From the NCBI RefSeq assembly GCF_015831355.1, contig NZ_JADWYR010000001.1, forward strand, positions 1,364,001-1,428,000: 64,000 nucleotides of DNA, given 5' to 3'. This document shows positions 54,457 through 63,272 of the stretch, one piece after another. Within the stretch, counting starts at the first letter, position 1; the number at the start of each line of letters is the position of its first letter. The notes under the pieces are model-generated. The model worked only from the letters and a program-made list of their open reading frames with translations. It did not search any database and was not told the DNA's origin. The DNA is from Panacibacter microcysteis. GTDB lineage: Bacteria; Bacteroidota; Bacteroidia; Chitinophagales; Chitinophagaceae. Made by a program: the position numbers and the translations under genes.

Positions 54457-54531
54457 CCCGGAGCTGCCGAATAATGAGCTGTTGTACAAGTGTGCGACGC
54501 AACCAAAGCCTGATGCATATTCCAATGCCGG
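54457..54531 (-). repeat. Intergenic modular repeat, copy 23 (A' core)
   Basis: Core GTTGCGTCGCACACTTGTAC on the minus strand at 54484-54503. GCCGG at 54527-54531 lies 23 bp away. The right arm is of the short GCAGCTCCGGGC class at 54457-54468. Confidence 0.88.
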
Positions 54532-54545
54532 GCCCAAAATTTCTT

Positions 54546-54998
54546 TTATTCTTTCTTATGTTTCAGGTTATCGTACACGCGGTACAGTACTTTTTTTGCT
54601 GTTTCTATTTCAGTCTTCGAAAGGCCACTGAGCGCTTCGTCCATTGTTTGATTAGCCAGGTCGATGGTAAGTGTTTGCAGATCCCTGGCCGCAGGTGTAA
54701 GACAGATCAGGTTTTTCCTGCGGTCTTCTTTTGATGCCATGCGTTTTACCAGCTTTTGTTTTTCCAGATTATCGATAAGCCTGGTCATGCTGGGCTTATC
54801 GCGGTAGGTGCGTTTGCAAAGATCCTGCTGGCTGATGCAATCTTCCTGCCACAGGTGGTACAATATGCTCCATTGCTCTATAGTGATGTCGAGCACAGCT
54901 TCGCGAAAATGCTTTTGCAAACGACGCGCTATGGCACTGCTGGCAATACCATTAATAACACTATATAATTCCTCGCTTTTAAAATGGTTGTTTGGCAT
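54546..54998 (-). CDS. MarR-family transcriptional regulator
   Basis: A 150-aa winged-helix regulator. The helical dimerisation N-terminus (about 1-45) is followed by the HTH with CISQQDLCKRTYRDKPSMTRLIDNLEKQKLVKRMASKEDRRKN (about 68-108; the DxRxK wing is present) and a C-terminal helix pair. It is a probable repressor responding to small aromatic or fatty compounds. Position upstream of two acyl-CoA dehydrogenases suggests control of fatty-acid oxidation, but the direct target is not shown. Confidence 0.9.
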   Translation of the reverse strand: MPNNHFKSEELYSVINGIASSAIARRLQKHFREAVLDITIEQWSILYHLWQEDCISQQDLCKRTYRDKPSMTRLIDNLEKQKLVKRMASKEDRRKNLICLTPAARDLQTLTIDLANQTMDEALSGLSKTEIETAKKVLYRVYDNLKHKKE

Positions 54999-55097
54999 AC
55001 AGTTCGTTATGCAACTAATTCAAATTTCTACTATCTTTACCAGACCACCAAAGAATAAAGTATTTAATTTTCTTAAAAATTCTTAATACCGTTTTCA

Positions 55098-55910
55098 TTG
55101 CTTACGCGGTTTATCAGTTATAAAAATTCCGAGATCTGCTTTCACATCTACGGCACGGGAAGCCGTGTGGCCGTTTGCTTTCATGGGTTTGGGGAAGATG
55201 CCGCAACGTTTGAACCGCTTCAACATTTTATTGGAGATACTTACACTTTTTTGTGTATCAACCTGCCATACCATGCATGCACAGTATGGAACGGGGGTTT
55301 AACTTTTACACCGCAGGATTTGTTTGCCATTATTGACCTGGCACTTGCTGAAGGGGGCATTACCACTACCGCAGGCATCACATTATGTGGGTACAGCATG
55401 GGTGGCAGAATTGCACTGGGCCTGTTGCAAAGCAACCCGGAAAAGATAAACCAGGCTGTATTGATTGCACCTGATGGCCTGCATACTAATTTCTGGTATT
55501 TTATGGCAACACAAACCGCACCTGGCAACTGGTTGTTTAAAGTAACCATGCAAAACCCTGCATGGTTTTTTGCCCTGGTAAATATTGGGAAAGCCATGGG
55601 CCTGCTTAATAAGAGCATTGTGAAATTTGTGCACTATTATCTCGATGATAAGGCAGTAAGGGCATTGTTATATAAGCGGTGGACAACTTTACGAAAGTTT
55701 AACCCCTCAAAAAAAAGGTTCCGGGAAGCCGTTTCAGCGCATACCATCCATGTACATTTCATTTTCGGGGCGCACGACAGGATCATACTCAGCAAACGTG
55801 CACACCCGTTTGCAACAGGTTTACCAATGGTAAAGCAAACCATCTTACCAACCGGCCACTCATTGCTAAAGGAGCAACATATTAAGAATATAGCAGCGGC
55901 ATTCTGCTGA
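55098..55910 (+). CDS. Alpha/beta hydrolase, TTG start
   Basis: A 270-aa alpha/beta-hydrolase. The oxyanion region is FHGFGEDAATFEPL (near 28-41), the nucleophile elbow is GYSMGGRIALGL (near 95), and the catalytic His lies in LPTGHSLLKEQH near the C-terminus. No ATG precedes the conserved region in frame, so a TTG at 55098 or nearby must be used. The gene lies 99 bp from the divergent MarR gene and 21 bp before a glycosyltransferase gene, with which it may form an operon. Substrate unknown; no lipase or esterase subtype can be named. Confidence 0.83.
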   Translation: MLTRFISYKNSEICFHIYGTGSRVAVCFHGFGEDAATFEPLQHFIGDTYTFLCINLPYHACTVWNGGLTFTPQDLFAIIDLALAEGGITTTAGITLCGYSMGGRIALGLLQSNPEKINQAVLIAPDGLHTNFWYFMATQTAPGNWLFKVTMQNPAWFFALVNIGKAMGLLNKSIVKFVHYYLDDKAVRALLYKRWTTLRKFNPSKKRFREAVSAHTIHVHFIFGAHDRIILSKRAHPFATGLPMVKQTILPTGHSLLKEQHIKNIAAAFC

Positions 55911-55931
55911 TAATTTATTTCTTTGCATCCT

Positions 55932-57077
55932 ATGTGGACCATTGTTACATATGTGGCGATTATACTGGTGGTTTTATACTGCCTGCTTATATTACTTTAC
56001 ACCGTTTTATTTACGACCTTAAAATTATTTGTACCACAGCAGCATGCTTCGCCTTTAAATAGTTTCTCCATCATAATTCCTGCAAGAAACGAAGCGGCAA
56101 ATATTGCCGCCTGCGTGCAATCTGTACTTGCAAATAACTACCCTGGCGATATGTTTGAAGTAATTGTTATTGATGACTTTTCTACAGACAGCACGGCAGC
56201 AATCGTACAACGACTACAACAGCAAAACAGCAATGTAAGGTTATTGCAACTGAAAGATTTTATTGACAGTAAGCAAAACTCATACAAAAAGAAGGCAATA
56301 GAACTTGCCGTAAATCATGCCACACATCAATGGATCATTACCACAGATGCTGATTGCTTTGTTCCGGAAACATGGCTACAGACTTTTGATGCATACATCA
56401 GCACTACAGGAAATGTTTTTGTTGCGGCCCCTGTCAGGTTTACCAATAACAATCGTTTAATTTCCGTTTTTCAATGTCTCGATTTTATAAGTCTGCAGGG
56501 CATTACCGCAGCAGCCGTTAATGCCGGTATGCTAAGCATGTGCAACGGCGCAAACCTGGCCTACAAAAAAGATGCTTTTTTTGCTGTAGACGGTTTCAGA
56601 GGCGTTGACAATATTGCCAGCGGAGACGATATGCTTTTAATGCACAAAATCCGCCAGCATTTTCCGGGCAGGCAGGGTTATCTTTTCAGCCGGCAGGTAA
56701 TTGTTTCAACACCGCCAATGCCTGATGTAAAAAGCTTCATTAACCAGCGTATACGCTGGGCAAGTAAAGCCACCAGCTATAGCGACAAACGAATTTTTGC
56801 AGTCTTGTTACTGGTTTACTTTGTTAACCTCGTATTGCTGCTCTTACCGCTATGCGCTATTTTTTACACGCCTTTTTTTTATTTATGGCTTATACTGCTT
56901 GGTGCAAAAACACTTGCAGAAATGATCTTTATGTTACCTGCTGCAAAATTTTTTCGCCAGGCAAAACTGCTGGCCTGGTTCCCTTTTATGCAACCCTTGC
57001 ATATTCTCTACACCGTTATTTCGGGCTGGCTTGGCAGATTTGGAAAGTACGAATGGAAAGGCAGAAGTGTAAAGTAA
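55932..57077 (+). CDS. Membrane-anchored family 2 glycosyltransferase
   Basis: A 381-aa GT2 enzyme. It has an N-terminal transmembrane helix (about 5-30). The catalytic domain has SIIIPARNEAANIAACVQSVL, the DxD-like VIVIDDFSTDST (near 80) and ITTDADCFVPE (near 140), and the acceptor-site NQRIRWASKAT variant of Q/RxxRW (near 275). Three C-terminal helices (about 290-365) complete the membrane anchor. The ATG at 55932 is preferred over the TTG at 55923. Neighbouring rhamnose genes are 5 kb away, so the product polymer is not known. Confidence 0.85.
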   Translation: MWTIVTYVAIILVVLYCLLILLYTVLFTTLKLFVPQQHASPLNSFSIIIPARNEAANIAACVQSVLANNYPGDMFEVIVIDDFSTDSTAAIVQRLQQQNSNVRLLQLKDFIDSKQNSYKKKAIELAVNHATHQWIITTDADCFVPETWLQTFDAYISTTGNVFVAAPVRFTNNNRLISVFQCLDFISLQGITAAAVNAGMLSMCNGANLAYKKDAFFAVDGFRGVDNIASGDDMLLMHKIRQHFPGRQGYLFSRQVIVSTPPMPDVKSFINQRIRWASKATSYSDKRIFAVLLLVYFVNLVLLLLPLCAIFYTPFFYLWLILLGAKTLAEMIFMLPAAKFFRQAKLLAWFPFMQPLHILYTVISGWLGRFGKYEWKGRSVK

Positions 57078-57086
57078 ATAATGATG

Positions 57087-57178
57087 CCGGCATCATCTTT
57101 CATGGCATCACCTGTTGTGTCACTCACTTGTGCGTTCGTTTTTTATGGCAACTGCAGCGATCTGCTTTACAAGCCGGC
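57087..57178 (+). repeat. Intergenic modular repeat, copy 24 (type B core, full length)
   Basis: CCGGC at 57087-57091 lies 22 bp before core 57114-57132 (GTGC end), with the catggcatcacct arm. The right arm GCAACTGCAGCGATCTGC leads to GCCGGC at 57173-57178, so the element is bounded by CCGGC at both ends. Confidence 0.9.
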
Positions 57179-57225
57179 TATAAATTATTTAGGTTACATC
57201 AGTGTTTCAAAGCTGCATCGGTTAT

Positions 57226-58077
57226 TTACTTTTCAGGAGAAATATGCAGGCTTTCAAAATCGAGATAAACAGTACTTCCCTTTTCTGGTAAGGCACCCTG
57301 TGCTAACGTTACCGGTATTGTGATAATATCTTTACCAATAAGTATCTGCAGTGTTTCGGGCGTTGTATGGATAACTGTTGCAGCAATTTTATTACCGGTA
57401 TTTGTTGCAGAAAAAACATCGGCTGTTTTCCCATGCCGTGCTATTTTGCCTTCTTTTATAAAAAGAATTTCATCGGCCATCCGGGCTATTTCTCCAATAT
57501 CATGACTTACAAGAATGGTTGTAAGATTGAATTGCTTATGCAGGCTGTAAATGAGGGATTGCAGTCTTTCGCGTAAATCTGTATCGAGTGCAGACAACGG
57601 TTCGTCTAAGAGCAGCAGTTGCGGTTTACGCACCAAAGCCCTTGCCAGGGCAACCCGTTGTTTTTGCCCGCCTGAAAGTGTTTGTATTTTACGGTGGGCA
57701 AACTGCTCCAGCTCTACCAATGCCAGCAACTCATCGGCAATTGCAGGTTGAGTTTGTTTATCTAACGCATAATAAAGGTTTTCCTTTACAGTCATGTTCG
57801 GAAATAAAGCATAATCCTGGAACACAAAACCAATACTTCGTTTCTGTGGCGGCATGCTGCTGCCGGTTGCATGTTGAAACCAGTAGTCATTCCCCACTTT
57901 TATGTACCCTGCATCCGGCGTTAAAAAACCTGCAAGCATTCTCAGCAGCGATGTTTTACCAGAGCCAGACGGCCCATACACACCAATAAAAGCGCCTTCA
58001 CGCAGTTTGTAGTGTACGTCAAGATGCATATTGCCATTGGCGGCATGTAATTTTTTCTGCAAAGAAAATTCAATCAT
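57226..58077 (-). CDS. modC: Molybdate ABC transporter ATP-binding protein
   Basis: A 283-aa ATPase of the high-affinity molybdate importer. Walker A is YGPSGSGKTSLL (near 38), Q-loop VFQDYALFPNM, signature TLSGGQKQRVALARAL, Walker B LLLLDEPLSALD and H-loop LVSHDIGEI. A short C-terminal regulatory segment follows, without a full TOBE domain. It overlaps modB by 8 bp, so translation is coupled. Confidence 0.9.
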   Translation of the reverse strand: MIEFSLQKKLHAANGNMHLDVHYKLREGAFIGVYGPSGSGKTSLLRMLAGFLTPDAGYIKVGNDYWFQHATGSSMPPQKRSIGFVFQDYALFPNMTVKENLYYALDKQTQPAIADELLALVELEQFAHRKIQTLSGGQKQRVALARALVRKPQLLLLDEPLSALDTDLRERLQSLIYSLHKQFNLTTILVSHDIGEIARMADEILFIKEGKIARHGKTADVFSATNTGNKIAATVIHTTPETLQILIGKDIITIPVTLAQGALPEKGSTVYLDFESLHISPEK

Positions 58078-58747
58078 AAAATTTTATCTTGTCGAATCGC
58101 CTGTTTATAAGATACAATGCAAGCAAAATGATAAAGGCAGCAACAAACAATATAAGTGCATAGGCATTTGCAGCCGCGTAGTTCATGGTTTCAACTTCAT
58201 CATATATAGCAATTGAGGCCACTTTTGTTTGCCCGGGAATATTACCACCAATCATCAACACCACACCAAACTCTCCAATTGTATGCGCAAAGGTTAACAC
58301 GATGCCAGAAAGCAGCGCAGGTTTAATATTTGGTAGTAATACGTGCCATAGTGTTTGCCATTTGGACTTACCAAGGGAGTAAGAGGCTTCCCTCAAACTT
58401 TGAGATAATGCCGTAAACCCTGCATGTACGGGATGAATCATAAAAGGCAAACTGTAAATAACGGATGCAATCACCAACCCGGGAAAGGAAAAGGCCAGAC
58501 GAACATCAAAATATTGTTCAAGCATTTTTCCAAAAGCATTGGAGGGACTAAAAGCAAGCAATAAGTAAAACCCAATAACAGACGGTGGTAAAACAAGTGG
58601 CAGACTAACCACCGCCTCGATGATGGTCTTGAAATTATCTTTTTTGTACGCCAGCCACCATGCCAGTGGTATAGCACACAGTAGCAGGATGATTGTCGTT
58701 ACAAATGCAAGTTTTACAGTTAACCAAAACGGCTCAAATTCTACCAT
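58070..58747 (-). CDS. modB: Molybdate ABC transporter permease
   Basis: A 225-aa inner membrane subunit with about five helices. The permease-ATPase contact (EAA) loop is HVLLPNIKPALLSGIVLTFAH (near 140-160), followed by TIGEFGVVLMIGGNIPG, typical of ModB/CysT. It overlaps modC by 8 bp and follows modA by 62 bp. Together they form a modABC operon read leftward. Confidence 0.9.
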   Translation of the reverse strand: MVEFEPFWLTVKLAFVTTIILLLCAIPLAWWLAYKKDNFKTIIEAVVSLPLVLPPSVIGFYLLLAFSPSNAFGKMLEQYFDVRLAFSFPGLVIASVIYSLPFMIHPVHAGFTALSQSLREASYSLGKSKWQTLWHVLLPNIKPALLSGIVLTFAHTIGEFGVVLMIGGNIPGQTKVASIAIYDEVETMNYAAANAYALILFVAAFIILLALYLINRRFDKIKFYD

Positions 58748-58809
58748 AGATTACAGGTTATACCGGTTCCCGTCAGACAGCAGTCGAGGTTTAAACAGCG
58801 CAGTTTTCA

Positions 58810-59577
58810 CTACTTTACCAGGTACCCAAATGACTGCAATATGTCTTTTGCTGTTTTTGAATAAAGATACTCGTAAAATTTTTGCACTGCCGGTTTATTC
58901 GTTTGTTCACCATGCTTTAGCATAACTGCCGCCTGTTCAATGGGGGCATAGGCTTTAAGATCCACATCGGCCCAACTGCCTCTGTTTTTCATTTCCGGTG
59001 AGAGGACCACAGATTTAGCGGTAAACCCAATATCAGCAGACTGAGATGTAATAAACTGGTTGGTTTGCGTAATGCTTTCACCAAAAACCAGTTTATCTTT
59101 CACGGCGTCATACAAGCGGTAATATTTCAATACCTGCTCTGCAGCAACACCGTATGGGGCCGTCTTAGGGTTGGCAACAGCTATTTTTTTTATGCCCTGG
59201 CCAAGTAATATTTTCATGTCTCCTGCAGGTTTCAAACCTTGTTTTGCAGACCACAATACCAATAATCCTTTCGCATAGACTTTAGGAGGGGCAGTGGAAA
59301 AGCCTTTACGGTAGAGTGCAAGCGGGTAGCTCGTGTCAGCGGAAATAAAAATATCATATGGTGCGCCCTCCTGTATCTGCTGCGTAAGCTTGCCTGAAGA
59401 ACTGAGAATTATTTCCAGTTTGATGTTTGTCTGTGCTTCAAACTTTGCCTTTAGTGTATTCATAGGGTATTGCATGTTTGCTGCAACGGCAATTGTAACC
59501 TTTTGCTGTGCACATAAAATTCCCGTAGTGAGCACCATGCATATGGTTGCAATAACACTTCTGCTTATTTTTTTCAT
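58810..59577 (-). CDS. modA: Molybdate-binding periplasmic protein
   Basis: A 255-aa solute-binding protein. The signal peptide (about 1-24) ends ILCAQQ. VTIAVAANMQYPMNTL, EIILSSSGKLTQQIQEGAPYDIFISADTSYP and the later VFGESITQTNQFITSQSADIGF block match ModA, including the SSSGK oxyanion-binding loop. First gene of the mod operon. It is divergent from the photolyase-related gene; a 13-bp palindrome at 59645-59657 lies between them. No ModE gene or classical ModE box is visible. Confidence 0.9.
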   Translation of the reverse strand: MKKISRSVIATICMVLTTGILCAQQKVTIAVAANMQYPMNTLKAKFEAQTNIKLEIILSSSGKLTQQIQEGAPYDIFISADTSYPLALYRKGFSTAPPKVYAKGLLVLWSAKQGLKPAGDMKILLGQGIKKIAVANPKTAPYGVAAEQVLKYYRLYDAVKDKLVFGESITQTNQFITSQSADIGFTAKSVVLSPEMKNRGSWADVDLKAYAPIEQAAVMLKHGEQTNKPAVQKFYEYLYSKTAKDILQSFGYLVK

Positions 59578-59644
59578 TGATTGCTAATTTAGACAGTGTT
59601 TTCGATAAGGCACTTGATCGTCAAACATAAACGTTTCCAAGGTA

Positions 59645-59657
59645 GTTACCGGGTAAC
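59645..59657. promoter_or_regulatory. Palindrome in the modA/photolyase divergent region
   Basis: GTTACCGGGTAAC: 6-bp arms around a central G, at 68 bp from the modA start and 108 bp from the photolyase start. It is a candidate operator with no known regulator (inference). Confidence 0.4.
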
Positions 59658-59764
59658 AATTCTATCATTAAACACTCAACCGGTTACACAGAAACATCCA
59701 TGTTTTCTTTTTGCCATGGAAGCAGGAAAAACTTTTATGCACAAGATTTGTTGTAAGAAAACGC

Positions 59765-61267
59765 ATGGATGTTACAATTATCTTTCCTCACCAGCTTTTT
59801 AAGCAACACCCGGCAATCGCAACTGACCGCGCAGTGTACCTTGTTGAAGAATGGCTGTTCTTTAAGCAGTTTAATTTTCATAAACAGAAGCTTGTATTGC
59901 ACCGTGCGAGCATGAAACAATATGAGGCATTGCTGCAACAAACCGGCAAAACAGTAACATACGTAAATGCCACAGAAGATATCTGCGATACAAGGAAACT
60001 GGTAAAACACCTGCATACAAAAAAGACAACCGCAATTCATGTAGCAGAATTAACAGATGACTGGCTGAAACGCCGGCTGGTTACCGCCTGCAAAAAGTAT
60101 AAGATCCGATGTATTATTTACCGTACACCAGGTTTCTTAAATACATTGGAGGAAGCAGACGACTACTTCAAAGAAAAGTCTACGTATTTCCAGACAGATT
60201 TTTATATAGCAGAGCGGAAAAAACGAAAACTTTTATTGGATGAACACGATAAACCGCTGGGCGGTAAATGGACATATGATGCCGAAAACCGTTTGAAATT
60301 TCCTAAAGGAGAGACCGTACCCAAATTAGCGCTGCCTGAAGCAGGGGAATATACTAAAGAAGCGAGAAGATATATTGAGCAGCATTTTGCAGATAATTAT
60401 GGAAACGCTCTATCACCTTTTCCTTCAAAAAAAGATACCGCCTATCCCGTAACACACGAGGATGCAGAAAAATGGTTGAGGGATTTCCTGCAAAACAGGT
60501 TTGAGAAATTTGGCATTTACGAAGATGCAATGGTTGCTGCCGAGCATGTGCTTTACCACAGTGTGCTTACGCCGGCATTGAATATAGGCTTGCTTACACC
60601 TGCACAGGTTGTAACTGAAACAATCAATATAGCAAAACACAATAAGGTGCCACTTAATTCCGTGGAAGGTTTTATAAGGCAGGTTACCGGCTGGCGGGAA
60701 TTTATTCGTATTGTTTACGAACGTGAAGGCAGAAAACAACGCACCAAAAATTACTGGCAATTTAACAGGAAAATTCCTAAAACCTTCTGGACCGGCAATA
60801 CCGGTATTGTACCGGTTGATATTGTTATACAAAAAGTGCTGCAGAGCGGGTATAGCCATCATATAGAAAGACTGATGATAATAGGCAACTTTATGTTGTT
60901 GTGTGAGTTTAACCCTGATGAAGTTTACAAATGGTTTATGGAAATGTATGTAGATGCCTACGATTGGGTAATGGTTCCTAACGTTTACGGGATGACACAG
61001 TTTGCAGACGGCGGGCTGATGACAACAAAGCCGTATATAAGCGGTAGCAATTACCTGCTAAAAATGGGTAACTGGCAAAAAGGTGACTGGCAAAAAATAT
61101 GGGATGCTTTATTCTGGCGGTTTATGCATGTGCACAGGGATTTTTTTGCCCGTAATGCAAGGCTGGGGATGCTTTTAAAAACTTTTGATAAAATGCCCGC
61201 CGCAAAACGTAACAGCTACATTGACACTGCAGAAGATTTTTTACACCAACTTGATACCACTGCATGA
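59765..61267 (+). CDS. Photolyase-related (cryptochrome/photolyase FeS-BCP-like) protein without the FeS cysteines
   Basis: A 500-aa flavoprotein-type protein of the deoxyribodipyrimidine photolyase-related (prokaryotic 6-4 photolyase/PhrB-like) family. The start VTIIFPHQLF, the helical FAD domain (GWREFIRIVYE, TKNYWQFNRKIP, FMLLCEFNPDEVYKWFMEMYVDAYDW) and NVYGMTQFADGGLMTTKPYISG fit. In relatives the next segment carries a CxxC and another Cys for a 4Fe-4S cluster. Here it reads LKMGNWQKGDWQKIWDALFWRF, shortened and without Cys. The cluster is therefore probably absent. The ATG at 59765 gives the family start. It overlaps the flavin reductase gene by ATGA. Confidence 0.85.
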   Translation: MDVTIIFPHQLFKQHPAIATDRAVYLVEEWLFFKQFNFHKQKLVLHRASMKQYEALLQQTGKTVTYVNATEDICDTRKLVKHLHTKKTTAIHVAELTDDWLKRRLVTACKKYKIRCIIYRTPGFLNTLEEADDYFKEKSTYFQTDFYIAERKKRKLLLDEHDKPLGGKWTYDAENRLKFPKGETVPKLALPEAGEYTKEARRYIEQHFADNYGNALSPFPSKKDTAYPVTHEDAEKWLRDFLQNRFEKFGIYEDAMVAAEHVLYHSVLTPALNIGLLTPAQVVTETINIAKHNKVPLNSVEGFIRQVTGWREFIRIVYEREGRKQRTKNYWQFNRKIPKTFWTGNTGIVPVDIVIQKVLQSGYSHHIERLMIIGNFMLLCEFNPDEVYKWFMEMYVDAYDWVMVPNVYGMTQFADGGLMTTKPYISGSNYLLKMGNWQKGDWQKIWDALFWRFMHVHRDFFARNARLGMLLKTFDKMPAAKRNSYIDTAEDFLHQLDTTA

Positions 61268-61764
61268 ACCAGCACAAAAAACCATGGAACAGGGTTAACC
61301 TTCCTGTGTATTCTATCAGCAGTACGGATGGAAACGGAAACCATAATATGCATATCATAACCTATGCAACTGCTATAAGTATGCAGCCAAAACAGTTTGT
61401 TTGTGGCATTTACAATGGAACCAAAACACTTTCATTGGTGCACCGGCACAAATATTTTGTTTTGCAGTTGCTGGCTGAAACACAGTACAAACTGGTAAAT
61501 GTTTTAGGTAAAAAATCCGGCAACAACTATAATAAGATCGCTTACCTGGAGAAGAGAGATTTACTTACATGGTGGAACGGATTTTATATACTTAAAGATG
61601 CGCTGGCAGTAATGCATCTTGCAGCGCACCCGGTTGACATAACCGCTACAGCCCAGCCAGACCACCAACTATTTATTTGCGATATGCTTGCCTACAAAAA
61701 CCTACATGCCGGTAATGCTTTAACTCTCGATGTTTTGCGCCATCATAAAATTGTAAGGATGTAA
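61264..61764 (+). CDS. Flavin reductase family protein
   Basis: A 166-aa split-barrel flavin-binding protein. HNMHIITYATAISMQPKQFVCGIYNGTKTLSLVHRHKYFVLQLLA (about 28-72) matches the flavin-reductase-like domain, with its substrate loop and FVLQLL strand. It overlaps the upstream photolyase-related gene by 4 bp at ATGA, so the two are translationally coupled. It could supply reduced flavin to that protein (inference), as no other redox partner is nearby. Confidence 0.85.
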   Translation: MNQHKKPWNRVNLPVYSISSTDGNGNHNMHIITYATAISMQPKQFVCGIYNGTKTLSLVHRHKYFVLQLLAETQYKLVNVLGKKSGNNYNKIAYLEKRDLLTWWNGFYILKDALAVMHLAAHPVDITATAQPDHQLFICDMLAYKNLHAGNALTLDVLRHHKIVRM

Positions 61765-61805
61765 GTAATGCTTTGCAGCACATAATTTGAATGAAGTTGG
61801 CAAAA

Positions 61806-61882
61806 GCGCATCGTTGCCGAATAAAGAACAAGGCGTACAAGTGAGTGACACAACGAAGCTGAGCATTGTTATATAGTCTGCC
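61806..61882 (-). repeat. Intergenic modular repeat, copy 25 (type B core)
   Basis: Core on the minus strand at 61835-61854. CGTTGC at 61812-61817 is the right-arm GCAACG, 17 bp from the core. The left arm is diverged: GCC at 61880-61882 is about 25 bp from the core. Confidence 0.85.
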
Positions 61883-61989
61883 AACAAAAACATAAAAAAC
61901 TTAAACACCTGTGCCGGCCGGATATTTTATACGCTTTCTACGAACAAAAGAAACCATTGCCTGTTATAGATTATCAATAAAACAAAGTT

Positions 61990-62343
61990 ATGAAGTACCA
62001 GGTTCTGCTTTTATTAAGGGCTACACCAAAATGGATGGGACTTTCAAAAGCATACAGAGATAAGGTTTTTACAGACGTAGTTTACCCGCTGCTACTCAAT
62101 TACACGCAGGTGCTGCAGATAAAAGTTTTTAGTACAGAAGCGTTTCATGCATCAGTGTCTGATGTGATTAATATTGAGACAGAAAATATAGAAGAGTATT
62201 ATCGGTTTTTGCAACAGTTGAAAAGTTCAAAGATCTTTAGTGAAGAATACTTTGAACTACATGATGTGATAGTTGGCATGGAAAACGGTTTTAGAAAGTT
62301 TAATGAAGATGCTAAAACAGATAAGAAGTTTGTGATGAATTGA
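61990..62343 (+). CDS. Darcynin-like small protein
   Basis: A 117-aa protein resembling the darcynin domain of unknown function: YQVLLLLRATPKWMGLSKAYRDKV at the N-terminus, KVFSTEAFHASVSDVINIETENIEEYYRFLQQL in the middle, then FELHDVIVGMENGFRKFNED. The WMGLS/W-L-LS element, the AFHASVSDV block and the closing IxGMENGF motif are the reasons for the call. No signal peptide. Function unknown. Monocistronic with a terminator after it. Confidence 0.75.
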   Translation: MKYQVLLLLRATPKWMGLSKAYRDKVFTDVVYPLLLNYTQVLQIKVFSTEAFHASVSDVINIETENIEEYYRFLQQLKSSKIFSEEYFELHDVIVGMENGFRKFNEDAKTDKKFVMN

Positions 62344-62358
62344 TATGTGCGTAACATG

Positions 62359-62387
62359 AAAAAGCCCCGCAAATGCGGGGCTTTTTT
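62359..62387. terminator. Bidirectional terminator
   Basis: AAAAAGCCCCGCA / TGCGGGGCTTTTT stem with a 2-nt loop, between converging genes. Confidence 0.92.
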
Positions 62388-62408
62388 TGTAGATCGCCTT
62401 TTATTTGT

Positions 62409-63269
62409 TTATCGCTTTACACGGCGGAGGTATTCTCCATAACCGCTTTTTTCGTACAATTTTGCAAGACCAAGCAACTGTGTATGGTCTATAAAACCCA
62501 TGCGATAGGCCACTTCTTCTATGCAGCCGATTTTCTGGCTTTGTCTTTTCTCTATTACCCGCACAAACTCACTTGCATCAGCCAGTGAATCGAATGTACC
62601 GGTATCCAGCCAGGCAACGCCGCGGTTCATTACACCTACATGCAACCTTTTGCGCTCCAGGTAAACCCTGTTTACATCTGTTATCTCATACTCGCCACGT
62701 GGCGAAGGCTGAATGTTTTTAGCAATTTCCACCACATCGTTGTCGTAAAAATAAAGACCAGGCACTGCGTAGTTTGATTTCGGCTGCTTCGGCTTTTCTT
62801 CTATTGACAGGGCTTTGAAATCTTTGTCGAATTCAACTACACCATATCTCTCCGGGTCATTTACTTCGTAAGCAAAAATAGCGGCGCCATCTACGTTGTT
62901 GAAAGACTGCACCAGCTTGCTAAAGCCTGAACCGTAAAAAATATTATCGCCAAGAATCAGGGCAACTTTGTCTTTGCCAATAAATTCCTCGCCAATAACA
63001 AAGGCCTGTGCAAGGCCATTGGGCACTGCCTGTACGGCATACGTAAAATTGCAGCCAACTGCACTGCCATCACCAAGCAGCTTTTGAAACTGTGCAGAAT
63101 CTTCAGGCGTGGTAATGATGAGGATATCTTTAATACCAGCCAGCATCAGAACCGATAAAGGATAATAGATCATCGGCTTATCGTAAATAGGCATAATCTG
63201 CTTGCTAATACCTTTTGTAATGGGGTAAAGACGCGTACCGGAGCCGCCGGCAAGAATAATTCCTTTCAT
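62409..63269 (-). CDS. rfbA: Glucose-1-phosphate thymidylyltransferase
   Basis: A 286-aa nucleotidyltransferase making dTDP-glucose, the first step of dTDP-L-rhamnose synthesis. The nucleotide loop is [11 protein letters not shown] (near 6-16), [17 protein letters not shown] follows, and [12 protein letters not shown] (near 107) and [13 protein letters not shown] (near 220) are the sugar-binding segments. Length is typical. It is 3 bp downstream of rfbC, so the two are cotranscribed. rfbB and rfbD are not in the window. Confidence 0.95.
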   Translation of the reverse strand: MKGIILAGGSGTRLYPITKGISKQIMPIYDKPMIYYPLSVLMLAGIKDILIITTPEDSAQFQKLLGDGSAVGCNFTYAVQAVPNGLAQAFVIGEEFIGKDKVALILGDNIFYGSGFSKLVQSFNNVDGAAIFAYEVNDPERYGVVEFDKDFKALSIEEKPKQPKSNYAVPGLYFYDNDVVEIAKNIQPSPRGEYEITDVNRVYLERKRLHVGVMNRGVAWLDTGTFDSLADASEFVRVIEKRQSQKIGCIEEVAYRMGFIDHTQLLGLAKLYEKSGYGEYLRRVKR

Positions 63270-63272
63270 AGA

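Noticed and set aside
59578-59764. Classical ModE box or molybdenum-cofactor riboswitch before modA
   Set aside because: No TATATA-type ModE half sites or Moco RNA-like conserved helices could be recognised; only a GTTACC palindrome is seen.
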